Of a stretch of DNA of 64,000 nucleotides, positions 8,258-17,136 are shown in pieces (within the stretch, counting starts at the first letter, position 1; the number at the start of each line of letters is the position of its first letter). The notes beneath the pieces are model-generated. The model was not told the origin of the DNA, made no database searches, and was given only the letters and a program-made list of their open reading frames with translations. Both the position numbers and the translations under genes were made by a program. Source of the DNA: Burkholderia cepacia (GTDB taxonomy: Bacteria > Pseudomonadota > Gammaproteobacteria > Burkholderiales > Burkholderiaceae); NCBI RefSeq assembly GCF_001718835.1, contig NZ_CP013444.1, positions 806,001 through 870,000 of the forward strand. Direction: 5' to 3'.

Positions 8258-8308
8258 GGTCGAGTCCCGCGCGCGGTGCGTTGCGCGCCGCGCGCGATGC
8301 TTGCAACA

Positions 8309-8335
8309 AAGGGCGCTGCCGTCGACGGCGCCCTT
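8309..8335. terminator. Bidirectional intrinsic terminator between transposase-like gene and bceA
   Basis: AAGGGCGC (8309-8316) pairs with GCGCCCTT (8328-8335), and an inner GCCG/CGGC can pair as well. T-rich tails follow on both strands (CTTGTTC rightward, CTTTGTT leftward). It sits in the 94-bp gap between two convergent genes. Confidence 0.7.
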
Positions 8336-8351
8336 GTTCATCCGGCACTCG

Positions 8352-9878
8352 TCACTGCCGTCCGTAGGTATCGTCGAAGCGGACGATGTCGTCCTCGCCG
8401 AGATACGCGCCCGACTGCACTTCGATCAGCTCGAGCGGCATCTTGCCCGGGTTCTCGAGGCGATGCGACACGCCGAGCGGGATGTACGTCGATTCGTTTT
8501 CGGACAGCAGGAACGTTTCGTCGCCGCGCGTGATGCGCGCGGTGCCGCGCACGACGATCCAGTGTTCGGCGCGGTGGTGGTGCATCTGCAGCGACAGTCG
8601 CGCACCCGGTTTCACGACGATGCGTTTCACCTGGAAGCGTTCGCCCATGTCGACCGAATCGTAGTGGCCCCACGGGCGATGCACCTTGCGGTGATCGGAC
8701 GCTTCCGCGCCGCGTTGCGCCTTGATGCGCCCGACGATTTTCTTCACGTCCTGCACGCGCGACTTGTCCGCGACGAGCACGGCGTCGGGCGTTTCGACGA
8801 CGACGAGGTTCTGCGTGCCGACGCAGGCGACGAGCCGGCTTTCCGAATGCGCGAACGTCGATTCCGCGTCTTCGAGCAGCACGTGGCCGCGGCCGACGTT
8901 GCCGGCTTCGTCCTTCTCCGAGATCTGCCAGATCGCATCCCACGAGCCGACGTCCGACCAGCCCGCGTCGAGCGGCACGACGACGCTCTCGCACAGTTGC
9001 GGCAGGCTCGCGAGCGGCTCCATCACCGCGTAGTCGATCGAGTTCGACGGCGACGCGGCGAATGCGTCGCGATCGACGCGGAAGAAATCGCCGTCGGCCT
9101 TGCCCTGGGCGACGGCCTGTTCGCAGGCCGCGTAGATCGCGGGTTCGAGCTGGCGGATCGCCTTCAGCCATACCGATGCGCGCACGATGAAGATCCCGCT
9201 GTTCCACCAGTATTCGCCCGATGCGACGTACTGCCGAGCGAGTTCGAGATGCGGCTTCTCGACGAAACGATCGAGGCGGCGTACGTCGAGGCCGCCCGTC
9301 GCGGCGTCGCCGAGCGGCGTGCCGACGCGGATGTAGCCGTAGCCGGTTTCGGCGTGCCTGGGCACGATGCCCATCGTCGCGATCCGGCCTTGCTTCGCGC
9401 AGTGCACGCCGGCCGCGACCGCGGCGTGAAAGCGCGGCAGGTCGGCCACCGCATGGTCGGCCGGCATCACGGTCATCACCGCGTCGTTGCCGTCGGCGAC
9501 GAGCCGCAACGCGGCGAGCGTCAGCGCGGGCGCGGTGTCGCGGGCGACCGGCTCGAGCATGATCGACGCGGACTTGCCGGTCAGGCGCAGCTGTTCGGCG
9601 GTCGTGAAGCGGTGATCCTCGCCGCAGACGATCAGCACGTCGTCGGCGAGCGGATGATCGCCCGCCAGGCCGTCGAGGCGCAGCGCGGTCGACTGCAGCA
9701 ACGAATGTTCGCCGAGCAAGCCGATCAGCTGTTTCGGAAAGCGCTCGCGCGACATCGGCCACAGGCGCGTGCCGGAGCCGCCGGCGAGAATCACCGGTTG
9801 CACGGCGACGCGCGTGCCGGCAGGCGCGGCGGCGGAAGAAGAATGGCGCGTTTCGGCAGCCACGGCCGGAGCATTCAT
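8352..9878 (-). CDS. bceA: Mannose-1-phosphate guanylyltransferase / mannose-6-phosphate isomerase
   Basis: A 508-residue bifunctional type II enzyme that makes GDP-mannose, the source of mannose and rhamnose units in cepacian. The N-terminal nucleotidyltransferase starts at about residue 28 with ILAGGSGTRLWPMSRERFPKQL, and the RFVEKP motif is near residue 205. The C-terminal isomerase is a cupin, with RLSLQMHHHRAEHWIVVRG, NESTYIPLGVSHRLENPG and the end motif SGAYLGEDDIVRFDDTYGR. GAGGAG lies 8 bases before the ATG. It is read away from bceB across a 427-bp shared regulatory region. The length and both domains are normal for the family. Confidence 0.95.
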   Translation of the reverse strand: MNAPAVAAETRHSSSAAAPAGTRVAVQPVILAGGSGTRLWPMSRERFPKQLIGLLGEHSLLQSTALRLDGLAGDHPLADDVLIVCGEDHRFTTAEQLRLTGKSASIMLEPVARDTAPALTLAALRLVADGNDAVMTVMPADHAVADLPRFHAAVAAGVHCAKQGRIATMGIVPRHAETGYGYIRVGTPLGDAATGGLDVRRLDRFVEKPHLELARQYVASGEYWWNSGIFIVRASVWLKAIRQLEPAIYAACEQAVAQGKADGDFFRVDRDAFAASPSNSIDYAVMEPLASLPQLCESVVVPLDAGWSDVGSWDAIWQISEKDEAGNVGRGHVLLEDAESTFAHSESRLVACVGTQNLVVVETPDAVLVADKSRVQDVKKIVGRIKAQRGAEASDHRKVHRPWGHYDSVDMGERFQVKRIVVKPGARLSLQMHHHRAEHWIVVRGTARITRGDETFLLSENESTYIPLGVSHRLENPGKMPLELIEVQSGAYLGEDDIVRFDDTYGRQ

Positions 9879-10102
9879 GATCGCACTCCTCGTTTGATGT
9901 CAATGCCTGTCGTTGTAGCATGAAGTAAATCGACAATAAAACCGTGGGGGCTCGTTCGATATTCGTCGATCGCCCGTAAGAGAAAAATTTTCCAGATGCC
10001 GGAAGGCGCAAATAAAAAATAAAAAAATAATTCGGAAAATTCGGGTCTGATGCCCGTCCATCATGGCTGACGCGGCGATTCGGCCGATTCGTGAACATCT
10101 TT

Positions 10103-10127
10103 ATCTTTTCTCGGTCCGGGAAAAGAT
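10103..10127. promoter_or_regulatory. 25-bp near-perfect palindrome in bceA-bceB intergenic region
   Basis: Twelve-base arms, ATCTTTTCTCGG (10103-10114) and CCGGGAAAAGAT (10116-10127), mirror each other around one T with a single mismatch. It lies about 200 bp before bceB and 225 bp before bceA, and a TATAAA box follows at 10133. It is best read as an operator. It lacks a U-tract, so it is not a terminator. Confidence 0.5.
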
Positions 10128-10157
10128 GCCGATATAAATCGCCTTCGGTCGGGCAGT

Positions 10158-10167
10158 AATTACCGAT
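10158..10167. promoter_or_regulatory. Third AATTACCGAT copy, upstream of bceB
   Basis: This decamer is identical to the two copies before the transposase-like gene at 6812 and 6852. It lies about 140 bp upstream of the bceB start in AT-rich DNA. The octamer CGGAAAAT also occurs in both regions (6822 and 10033). Confidence 0.4.
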
Positions 10168-10190
10168 TATTTTTCGAAATACTTGTGCGC

Positions 10191-10218
10191 TTGAGGCGGA
10201 ATTTTCTTACCGCTTCAA
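10191..10218 (+). promoter_or_regulatory. Leader hairpin before bceB
   Basis: TTGAGGCGG (10191-10199) pairs with CCGCTTCAA (10210-10218) with one G-U pair and a 10-base loop AATTTTCTTA. It lies 88 bases before the bceB ATG, so it is probably in the untranslated leader of the operon mRNA. No ops/JUMPStart sequence for RfaH was seen. Confidence 0.4.
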
Positions 10219-10305
10219 TAGCGTCATGCAACGTTTGAATCGAATGTGCGGCACGGGTCGCACAAGGAGCTGTTCGGCAAACGCCTGTTCAAAGAGGAAG
10301 CAGAC

Positions 10306-11679
10306 ATGTTGAGCGTGCTGGCGAGAGTCATCGATATCGCGATGGTCGTAGCGGGGGCGCTGATCGCCGCCGCACTGCACGGCGGCAGCATCTGGCTCAA
10401 CGACCTGCAGCGCACGACGGTGCTGTTCGACTGCCTGCTCGTCGTCGTGTTCTTTCCGGCCATCGGCATTTACCAGTCGTGGCGTGGCAAGCGTCTCGTC
10501 GGGCTGGTGGGGCGTGTCGCGTTCGCGTGGCTGGTGGTCGAGCTCGCGGGCATCCTGATGAGCTTCAGCTTCCATCAGTCGGGCGACCTGTCGCGGCTGT
10601 GGCTGGGTTACTGGGCGCTCGTGACGATGGCGCTGCTCGCCGGCTCGAAAGCCTGCGTGCACGTCGTGCTGCGGCAGCTGCGCCGCGGCGGCTACAACCT
10701 GAAGGCGGTCGCGATCGTCGGCGGCACGCCGGCGGCGCGGCGGCTGATCGCGCAGATGCGGGCGCGGCCGGAAGCCGGCTTCAACCCGGTGTGCGTGTAC
10801 GACGAAAGCGCGCCGCCCGGTGAAGCGATGCTCGACGACGTGGCGATCGAGCGCCGCTTCGACACGCTCGTGCGCCTCGTGCGCAGCCGCGCGATCAGCG
10901 AGCTGTGGCTCACGCTGCCGCTGTCGGAAGAGCCGCAGATCAACCGGATCGTGACCGTGTTTCGCCACGACTTCGTGAACATCCGCTTCATTCCGGACGT
11001 GCGCACGCTGTCGTTCTTCAACCAGGAAGTGGTCGAGGTGCTCGGCGTGCCGGCGATCAACCTCGCGGCGTCGCCGATCACCGACGTGCGGATCCTGCCG
11101 AAGTTCGTGTTCGACCGGCTGTTCGCGCTGAACGCGCTCGTGGTGCTCGCGCCCGTGATGCTGCTGATCGCGCTGCTGATCAAGGCGACCTCGCCGGGGC
11201 CGGTGTTCTTTCGCCAGAAGCGCAAGGGCATCGACGGGCACGAGTTCGAGATCTACAAGTTCCGCTCGATGAAGGTGCACCAGGAAGTGGCCGGGCAGGT
11301 CACGCAGGCGACCAAGAACGACACGCGCGTGACGCCCGTCGGCCGGTTCCTGCGCCGCACGAGCCTCGACGAGCTGCCGCAGTTCATCAACGTGCTGAAG
11401 GGCGAGATGTCGGTCGTCGGCCCGCGTCCGCATGCGCTCGCGCACGACGACATCTACAAGGATCTCGTCAAGGGCTACATGTTCCGCTACCGGATCAAGC
11501 CGGGCATCACCGGGTGGGCGCAGATCAACGGCTATCGCGGCGAGACCGACCAGATCGAGAAGATGATGGGACGCGTGAAGCTCGATCTGTACTACATGCA
11601 GAACTGGTCGTTCTGGCTCGACATCAAGATCGTCGTGCTGACGCTCTGGAAAGGCTTCACCGGCAGCAACGCGTACTGA
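10306..11679 (+). CDS. bceB: Undecaprenyl-phosphate glucose phosphotransferase (priming enzyme)
   Basis: A 457-residue polyisoprenyl-phosphate hexose-1-phosphate transferase that loads the first glucose of the cepacian repeat onto undecaprenyl phosphate at the inner membrane. The N-terminal half has about four membrane helices, then a Rossmann-like CoA_binding_3 region (KAVAIVGGTPAARRLIAQM). A fifth helix near residue 285 leads into the catalytic Bac_transf domain: KATSPGPVFFRQKRKGIDGHEFEIYKFRSM, SLDELPQFINVLKGEMSVVGPRP and YRIKPGITGWAQING. The ATG at 10306 was chosen because AAAGAGGAAG lies just before it; the frame is open to an earlier ATG at 10246. Confidence 0.93.
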   Translation: MLSVLARVIDIAMVVAGALIAAALHGGSIWLNDLQRTTVLFDCLLVVVFFPAIGIYQSWRGKRLVGLVGRVAFAWLVVELAGILMSFSFHQSGDLSRLWLGYWALVTMALLAGSKACVHVVLRQLRRGGYNLKAVAIVGGTPAARRLIAQMRARPEAGFNPVCVYDESAPPGEAMLDDVAIERRFDTLVRLVRSRAISELWLTLPLSEEPQINRIVTVFRHDFVNIRFIPDVRTLSFFNQEVVEVLGVPAINLAASPITDVRILPKFVFDRLFALNALVVLAPVMLLIALLIKATSPGPVFFRQKRKGIDGHEFEIYKFRSMKVHQEVAGQVTQATKNDTRVTPVGRFLRRTSLDELPQFINVLKGEMSVVGPRPHALAHDDIYKDLVKGYMFRYRIKPGITGWAQINGYRGETDQIEKMMGRVKLDLYYMQNWSFWLDIKIVVLTLWKGFTGSNAY

Positions 11680-11753
11680 GTACCGAGGCCGCGCCACGCA
11701 GGCATCGCGGTTTTACGAATTTCGAATCATTGGTCAAGAGGTCCCGACACATC

Positions 11754-13166
11754 ATGAATCTGACTATCATCGGCAGCGGTTACGTAGGTCTTGTCACCGG
11801 CGCCTGTCTCGCCGACATCGGGCACGACGTGTTCTGTCTCGACGTCGACCAGGCAAAGATCGACGTCCTGAACAATGGCGGCGTGCCGATCCACGAGCCG
11901 GGCCTCAAGGAAGTGATCGCGCGCAACCGCTCGGCGGGCCGCCTGCGCTTCTCGACCGATATCGAGGCCGCGGTCGCGCACGGCGACGTGCAATTCATCG
12001 CGGTCGGCACGCCGCCCGACGAGGACGGTTCGGCCGACCTGCAATACGTGCTCGCGGCGGCGCGCAACATCGGCCGTTACATGACGGGTTTCAAGGTGAT
12101 CGTCGACAAGTCGACGGTGCCGGTCGGCACGGCCGAGCGCGTGCGCGCGGCGGTGGCGGAAGAGCTCGCGAAGCGCGGCGGCGACCAGATGTTCTCGGTC
12201 GTGTCGAATCCGGAATTCCTGAAGGAAGGCGCGGCGGTCGACGATTTCACGCGGCCGGACCGCATCGTGATCGGCTGCGACGACGACGTGCCGGGCGAAC
12301 GCGCCCGCGAGCTGATGAAGAAGCTCTATGCGCCGTTCAACCGCAACCACGAACGCACGCTGTACATGGACGTGCGCTCGGCCGAGTTCACGAAATACGC
12401 GGCGAACGCGATGCTCGCGACCCGCATCTCGTTCATGAACGAGCTGGCGAACCTCGCCGATCGCTTCGGCGCCGACATCGAGGCCGTGCGCCGCGGGATC
12501 GGTTCCGATCCGCGCATCGGCTATCACTTCCTGTATGCCGGCTGCGGCTACGGCGGCTCGTGCTTCCCGAAGGATGTCGAGGCGCTGATCCGCACGGCCG
12601 ACGAGCACGGGCAGGCGCTGCAGATCCTGAAGGCCGTGTCGTCGGTCAACGCCACGCAAAAGCGCGTGCTCGCCGACAAGATCGTCGCGCGCTTCGGCGA
12701 GGACCTGACCGGCCGCACGTTCGCGATCTGGGGCCTCGCGTTCAAGCCGAACACCGACGACATGCGCGAAGCGCCGAGCCGCGAGCTGATCGCCGAGCTG
12801 CTGTCGCGCGGGGCACGCGTCGCCGCGTACGACCCGGTCGCGCAGCAGGAAGCGCGCCGCGTGATCGCGCTCGATCTCGCCGATCACCCGAGCTGGCTCG
12901 AGCGCCTGAGCTTCGTCGACGACGAGGCGCAGGCCGCGCGCGATGCCGACGCGCTCGTGATCGTCACCGAATGGAAGATCTTCAAGAGCCCCGACTTCGT
13001 CGCGCTCGGCCGTCTGTGGAAAGCGCCGGTGATCTTCGACGGCCGCAACCTGTACGAGCCGGAGACGATGAGCGAGCAAGGCATCGAGTACCACCCGATC
13101 GGCCGGCCGGGCTCGCGCCAGGCGCTCGCCGCACGCCTTTCCGGAGCCGCCCGCGCGAACGCGTGA
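11754..13166 (+). CDS. bceC: UDP-glucose 6-dehydrogenase
   Basis: A 470-residue NAD-dependent enzyme oxidising UDP-glucose to UDP-glucuronate, which supplies the glucuronic acid of cepacian. The Rossmann motif is at the start (IIGSGYVGLVTGACLADIGH). TPPDEDGSADL and VDKSTVPVGT mark the NAD domain, and NPEFLKEGAAV is the substrate loop. The catalytic cysteine lies in GCGYGGSCFPKD, with the C-terminal UDP-binding GLAFKPNTDDMREAPS. The length is normal. The gap to bceB is 74 bp and to bceD 15 bp, so it is in the same operon. Confidence 0.95.
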   Translation: MNLTIIGSGYVGLVTGACLADIGHDVFCLDVDQAKIDVLNNGGVPIHEPGLKEVIARNRSAGRLRFSTDIEAAVAHGDVQFIAVGTPPDEDGSADLQYVLAAARNIGRYMTGFKVIVDKSTVPVGTAERVRAAVAEELAKRGGDQMFSVVSNPEFLKEGAAVDDFTRPDRIVIGCDDDVPGERARELMKKLYAPFNRNHERTLYMDVRSAEFTKYAANAMLATRISFMNELANLADRFGADIEAVRRGIGSDPRIGYHFLYAGCGYGGSCFPKDVEALIRTADEHGQALQILKAVSSVNATQKRVLADKIVARFGEDLTGRTFAIWGLAFKPNTDDMREAPSRELIAELLSRGARVAAYDPVAQQEARRVIALDLADHPSWLERLSFVDDEAQAARDADALVIVTEWKIFKSPDFVALGRLWKAPVIFDGRNLYEPETMSEQGIEYHPIGRPGSRQALAARLSGAARANA

Positions 13167-13181
13167 GGCCGGTCATACGCC

Positions 13182-13625
13182 ATGTTCCGGAACATCCTGA
13201 TCGTCTGCCACGCGAACGTCTGCCGCAGCCCGGCAGCGGAGATGCTGTTCAAGTCGCACGCCGCGTCGCGCGGCGGCCCGCGCCCGACGTTTCACTCGGC
13301 GGGCGTGCATGCGAACGACGGCGACGGCATCGATCCGGTGATGCGCCAGCTGCTCGCCGAGCGGGGCGTCGATGCGACGACCCACCGCTCGCGGCGGCTG
13401 TCGCGCCGGATCGTGCGCGACGCCGACCTGATTCTCGTCAGCGAGCGCGGACAGATCGCGGCCGTCGAACAGGTCGATCCGTTCGCGCGCGGCAAGGTCC
13501 ACCTGCTCGGCAAGTGGGAAGGGGCCGAGATTGCCGATCCGCACGGCGGCCCTGAAGCCGGCTATCGCCGAAGCTACACATTGATCGAACGTCTGGTTCA
13601 AGGATGGCTACAGAAACTATGCTGA
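13182..13625 (+). CDS. bceD: Low-molecular-weight protein tyrosine phosphatase
   Basis: A 147-residue phosphatase of the Wzb/Etp type, which dephosphorylates the tyrosine kinase BceF and so controls polymerisation and export. The P-loop CHANVCRS (Cys9 to Arg15, a CX5R motif) is intact. The general-acid Asp is in the IADPHGG loop, and tyrosines follow in GYRRSYTL. Its 3' end overlaps bceE, which gives translational coupling. Confidence 0.94.
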   Translation: MFRNILIVCHANVCRSPAAEMLFKSHAASRGGPRPTFHSAGVHANDGDGIDPVMRQLLAERGVDATTHRSRRLSRRIVRDADLILVSERGQIAAVEQVDPFARGKVHLLGKWEGAEIADPHGGPEAGYRRSYTLIERLVQGWLQKLC

Positions 13626-14797
13626 AACGCCCGATGCGCCCGGTGGCGCTTGCCGTCGCGCTGACGACCTTCCTGTCAGCCTGTGCAACCGCGCCCGGCA
13701 ACTACCTCGATGCGTCGCGCCTGAAGGAAGAGGAGCGCGCGCAACCGTCCGAGACCTACACGGTCCACTACATCGACGCGAAGCTGATCATGGACCAGCT
13801 CCAGCAGCAGCGCGTGTCGCACCCGCTGCCGCCGTCGCGCTTCGCGGACCCGTCGCAATACGTGTACCGCATCGGTCCGCAGGACATCCTCGGCGTCACC
13901 GTCTGGGACCACCCCGAGCTGACGACGCCGCAGGGCCAATCGTTCTCGAGCGGCGGCAACACGACGCAGACGATCGCGGGCGCGCTGCAGCAACCCTATT
14001 CGTCGTCGCTGCCGGGCCAGGCCGATCCGTACGGCCAGACGGTGGCCGCCGACGGCACGATCTTCTTCCCGTTCGTCGGCCGCATCCACGTGGCGGGCAA
14101 GACGATCGCGCAGACCCGTGACGAGCTGGCCACGCGACTCGCGCGCTACGTGAAGAATCCGCAGCTCGACGTGCGCGTGCTGTCGTTCCGCAGCCAGAAG
14201 GTGCAGGTGACGGGCGAGGTGAAGACGCCGGGCCCGCTCGCGATGAGCGACGTGCCGCTGACGCTGGTCGACGCGATCTCGCGTTCGGGCGGCTCGACCA
14301 CCGACGCCGACCTGCAGCGCGTGCGCCTGACGCGCGACGGCAAGCTCTACACGCTCGACGCGAACGGCGTGCTCGATCGCGGCGAAGTGCGGCAGAACGT
14401 GATGCTGCAGCCGGGCGACATCGTCAACGTGCCGGATCGCAGCGACAGCCGCGTGTTCATCATGGGCGAGGTCAAGACGCCGGTCACGGTGCCGATGCTC
14501 AAGGGCAAGCTGACCATCGCCGACGCGTTGACGGCCGGCGGCGGCATCCTCGACACCGATGCGAACCCGCGCAAGATCTACGTGATGCGCGGCATGCGCG
14601 ACAACCCGACGAAGCCTGAAGTGTTCCGTCTGGACATGACGCAGCCCGATGCGCTGATGCTGTCGAGCCGCTTCCCGCTTCAGCCGCTCGACGTGGTCTA
14701 CGTCAGCACGGCCAGCTCGGTGCAGTTCAACCGTGTGCTGCAGCAGGTGCTGCCGACGATCCAGACGATCTTCTACATGCGGCAAATCACGCGTTGA
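13619..14797 (+). CDS. bceE: Polysaccharide export outer-membrane lipoprotein (Wza/OMA family)
   Basis: A roughly 392-residue outer-membrane exporter. From the ATG at 13619 it has a lipoprotein signal (MLKRPMRPVALAVALTTFLSAC) with lipobox LSAC. The Poly_export domain follows (YVYRIGPQDILGVTVWDHPELTTPQG), then two SLBB domains (KVQVTGEVKTPGPLAMSDVPLTLVDAIS and RVFIMGEVKTPVTVPMLKGKLTIADAL). The start at 13619 overlaps the bceD stop by 7 bp. An ATG at 13604 is also in frame but has AAGG directly against it, so 13619 is preferred. A Wza-like octamer would form the outer-membrane pore. Confidence 0.93.
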   Translation: MLKRPMRPVALAVALTTFLSACATAPGNYLDASRLKEEERAQPSETYTVHYIDAKLIMDQLQQQRVSHPLPPSRFADPSQYVYRIGPQDILGVTVWDHPELTTPQGQSFSSGGNTTQTIAGALQQPYSSSLPGQADPYGQTVAADGTIFFPFVGRIHVAGKTIAQTRDELATRLARYVKNPQLDVRVLSFRSQKVQVTGEVKTPGPLAMSDVPLTLVDAISRSGGSTTDADLQRVRLTRDGKLYTLDANGVLDRGEVRQNVMLQPGDIVNVPDRSDSRVFIMGEVKTPVTVPMLKGKLTIADALTAGGGILDTDANPRKIYVMRGMRDNPTKPEVFRLDMTQPDALMLSSRFPLQPLDVVYVSTASSVQFNRVLQQVLPTIQTIFYMRQITR

Positions 14798-14846
14798 CGA
14801 ATCGCGGGACGGCCCGGCCGTCCCAGCCCAACTCAAGCGGGAACGA

Positions 14847-17072
14847 ATGGTGAACACGCAAGCGAAACACTCCTACGCGGATCTGTCCGTGAAAACCGAG
14901 GAAGAGGATGTCGTCCTCGGCCAGTTGCTCCAGGTGATCATGGACGACATCTGGCTGCTGCTCGGCATCGCGGTGACGGTCGTCGCGCTCGCCGGCCTCT
15001 ACTGCTATGTCGCGAAGCCGGTGTATCAGGCCGACGTGCACGTGCGGGTCGAGAGCAACGACAACACGTCGCAGGCGCTCACGCAGACGCAGACCGGTGC
15101 GACGATCAACACCGGTCCGCAGCAGGCGCAGACCGACGCGGAAATCGAGATCATCAAGAGCCGCGGCGTGGTCTCGCCGGTGGTCGAGCAGTTCAAGCTG
15201 AATTTCTCGGTCGTGCCGAAGACGCTGCCGGTGATCGGCAGCCTCGCCGCGCGCGTCGCGACGCCGGGCGAGCCGGCCAACGCGTGGCTCGGCCTGAAAT
15301 CGTATGCATGGGGCGGTGAAGTGGCCGACGTCGATTCGATCAGCGTCGTGCCCGCGCTCGAAGGTAAGAAGCTCACGCTGACGGCCGGCCCGAACGGCAC
15401 CTACACGCTCGCGGACGCGAACGGCGGCCGGATCCTGTCGGGCCGCGTCGGCGAGGCCGAGCAGGGCGGCGGCGTGACGCTGCTCGTGTCGAAACTCGTC
15501 GCGCGACCCGGCACGCAGTTCACGGTGGTCCGCTACAACGATCTCGACGCGATCAGCGGCTTCCAGACCGGCATCCAGGTGACCGAGCAGGGCAAGCAGA
15601 CGGGCGTCGTGCAGATCTCGCTCGAAGGCAAGGACCCGGACCAGACCGCCGCGATCGCGAACGCGCTCGCGCAGTCGTACCTGAACCAGCACGTGGTCGC
15701 GAAGCAGGCCGAAGCGACCAAGATGCTCGACTTCCTGAAGGGCGAGGAGCCGCGCCTGAAGGCCGACCTCGAACGGGCGGAAGCCGCGCTGACGCAGTAC
15801 CAGCGCACGTCGGGGTCGATCAACGCGAGCGACGAGGCGAAGGTCTACCTCGAGGGCAGCGTGCAGTACGAACAGCAGATCGCCGCGCAGCGCCTGCAGC
15901 TCGCGTCGCTCGCGCAGCGCTTCACCGATTCGCACCCGATGGTGATCGCCGCGAAGCAGCAGCTCGCGGAGCTGCAGGGCGAGAAGGACAAGTTCAGCAA
16001 CCGTTTCCGCAGCCTGCCGGCCACCGAAGTGAAGGCCGTCCAGCTGCAGCGCGACGCGAAGGTCGCCGAGGACATCTACGTGCTGCTGCTGAACCGCGTG
16101 CAGGAGCTGTCGGTGCAGAAGGCCGGCACGGGCGGCAACATCCACCTCGTCGACTCGGCGCTGCGCCCGGGCGACCCGGTCAAGCCGAAGAAGGTGCTGA
16201 TCCTGTCGGCCGCGGTGTTCCTCGGGCTGATCCTCGGCACCGGCGTCGTGTTCCTGCGCCGCAACCTGTTCCAGGGCATCGAGGATCCCGACCGCATCGA
16301 GCGCGCGTTCAACCTGCCGCTGTACGGGCTGGTGCCGCAAAGCGCCGAGCAGGTGAAGCTCGACGCGGCGGCCGAGAAGGGCGGCAGCCGCACACGGCCG
16401 ATCCTCGCGAGCCTGCGTCCGAAGGATCTGAGCGTCGAGAGCCTGCGCAGCCTGCGCACCGCGATGCAGTTCGCGATGATGGACGCGAAGAACCGCGTGA
16501 TCGTGCTGACGGGCCCGACGCCCGGCATCGGCAAGAGCTTCCTGACGGTCAACCTCGCGGTGCTGCTCGCGCATTCGGGCAAGCGCGTGCTGCTGATCGA
16601 CGCCGACATGCGCCGCGGCCTGCTCGACCGCTACTTCGGCCTCACGTCGCAGCCTGGCCTGTCCGAGCTGCTGAGCGACCAGTCGGCGCTCGAGGACGCC
16701 GTGCGCGAGACGCCGGTGCAGGGCCTGTCGTTCATCTCGGCCGGCACGCGCCCGCCGAACCCGTCGGAGCTGCTGATGTCGACGCGCCTGCCGCAATACC
16801 TCGAAGGGCTCGGCAAGCGCTACGACGTCGTGCTGATCGATTCGCCGCCGGTGCTGGCGGTGACCGACGCGACCATCATCGGCCGCATGGCCGGCTCGAC
16901 GTTCCTCGTGCTGCGCTCGGGCATGCATACCGAAGGCGAGATCGCCGACGCGATCAAGCGCCTGCGCACCGCGGGCGTCGACCTCGAAGGCGGGATCTTC
17001 AACGGCGTGCCGCCGAAGGCGCGCGGCTACGGCCGCGGTTATGCGGCCGTGCACGAATACCTGAGCGCCTGA
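14847..17072 (+). CDS. bceF: Bacterial tyrosine autokinase / Wzc-type polysaccharide co-polymerase
   Basis: A 741-residue inner-membrane protein. The Wzz domain is flanked by membrane helices near residues 33-52 and 450-468, with a periplasmic coiled-coil part between (QTDAEIEIIKSRGVVSPVVEQ, ADLERAEAALTQYQR). The cytosolic BY-kinase has Walker A GPTPGIGKS near 556, Walker A' VLLIDADMRRG and Walker B VVLIDSPP. A C-terminal tyrosine cluster (GYGRGYAAVHEYLSA) is the autophosphorylation site. It governs chain length and export together with BceD and BceE. A GCGGGAAC ribosome site precedes the ATG, which follows bceE by 49 bp. Confidence 0.95.
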   Translation: MVNTQAKHSYADLSVKTEEEDVVLGQLLQVIMDDIWLLLGIAVTVVALAGLYCYVAKPVYQADVHVRVESNDNTSQALTQTQTGATINTGPQQAQTDAEIEIIKSRGVVSPVVEQFKLNFSVVPKTLPVIGSLAARVATPGEPANAWLGLKSYAWGGEVADVDSISVVPALEGKKLTLTAGPNGTYTLADANGGRILSGRVGEAEQGGGVTLLVSKLVARPGTQFTVVRYNDLDAISGFQTGIQVTEQGKQTGVVQISLEGKDPDQTAAIANALAQSYLNQHVVAKQAEATKMLDFLKGEEPRLKADLERAEAALTQYQRTSGSINASDEAKVYLEGSVQYEQQIAAQRLQLASLAQRFTDSHPMVIAAKQQLAELQGEKDKFSNRFRSLPATEVKAVQLQRDAKVAEDIYVLLLNRVQELSVQKAGTGGNIHLVDSALRPGDPVKPKKVLILSAAVFLGLILGTGVVFLRRNLFQGIEDPDRIERAFNLPLYGLVPQSAEQVKLDAAAEKGGSRTRPILASLRPKDLSVESLRSLRTAMQFAMMDAKNRVIVLTGPTPGIGKSFLTVNLAVLLAHSGKRVLLIDADMRRGLLDRYFGLTSQPGLSELLSDQSALEDAVRETPVQGLSFISAGTRPPNPSELLMSTRLPQYLEGLGKRYDVVLIDSPPVLAVTDATIIGRMAGSTFLVLRSGMHTEGEIADAIKRLRTAGVDLEGGIFNGVPPKARGYGRGYAAVHEYLSA

Positions 17073-17136
17073 TCCGAATCGCACGTAACCGGGCTGGCCG
17101 CGCGTGCCGCCTGCCCGGTCGACAGGAGAACCAACG

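Noticed and set aside
14787..17084. Long lower-strand open frame (765 codons) opposite bceF, and many similar antisense frames such as 31142-34273 read through
   Set aside because: Third-position GC bias keeps antisense frames open. The products are Arg/His/Ala-rich without domains or ribosome sites, while the opposite strand encodes clear families.
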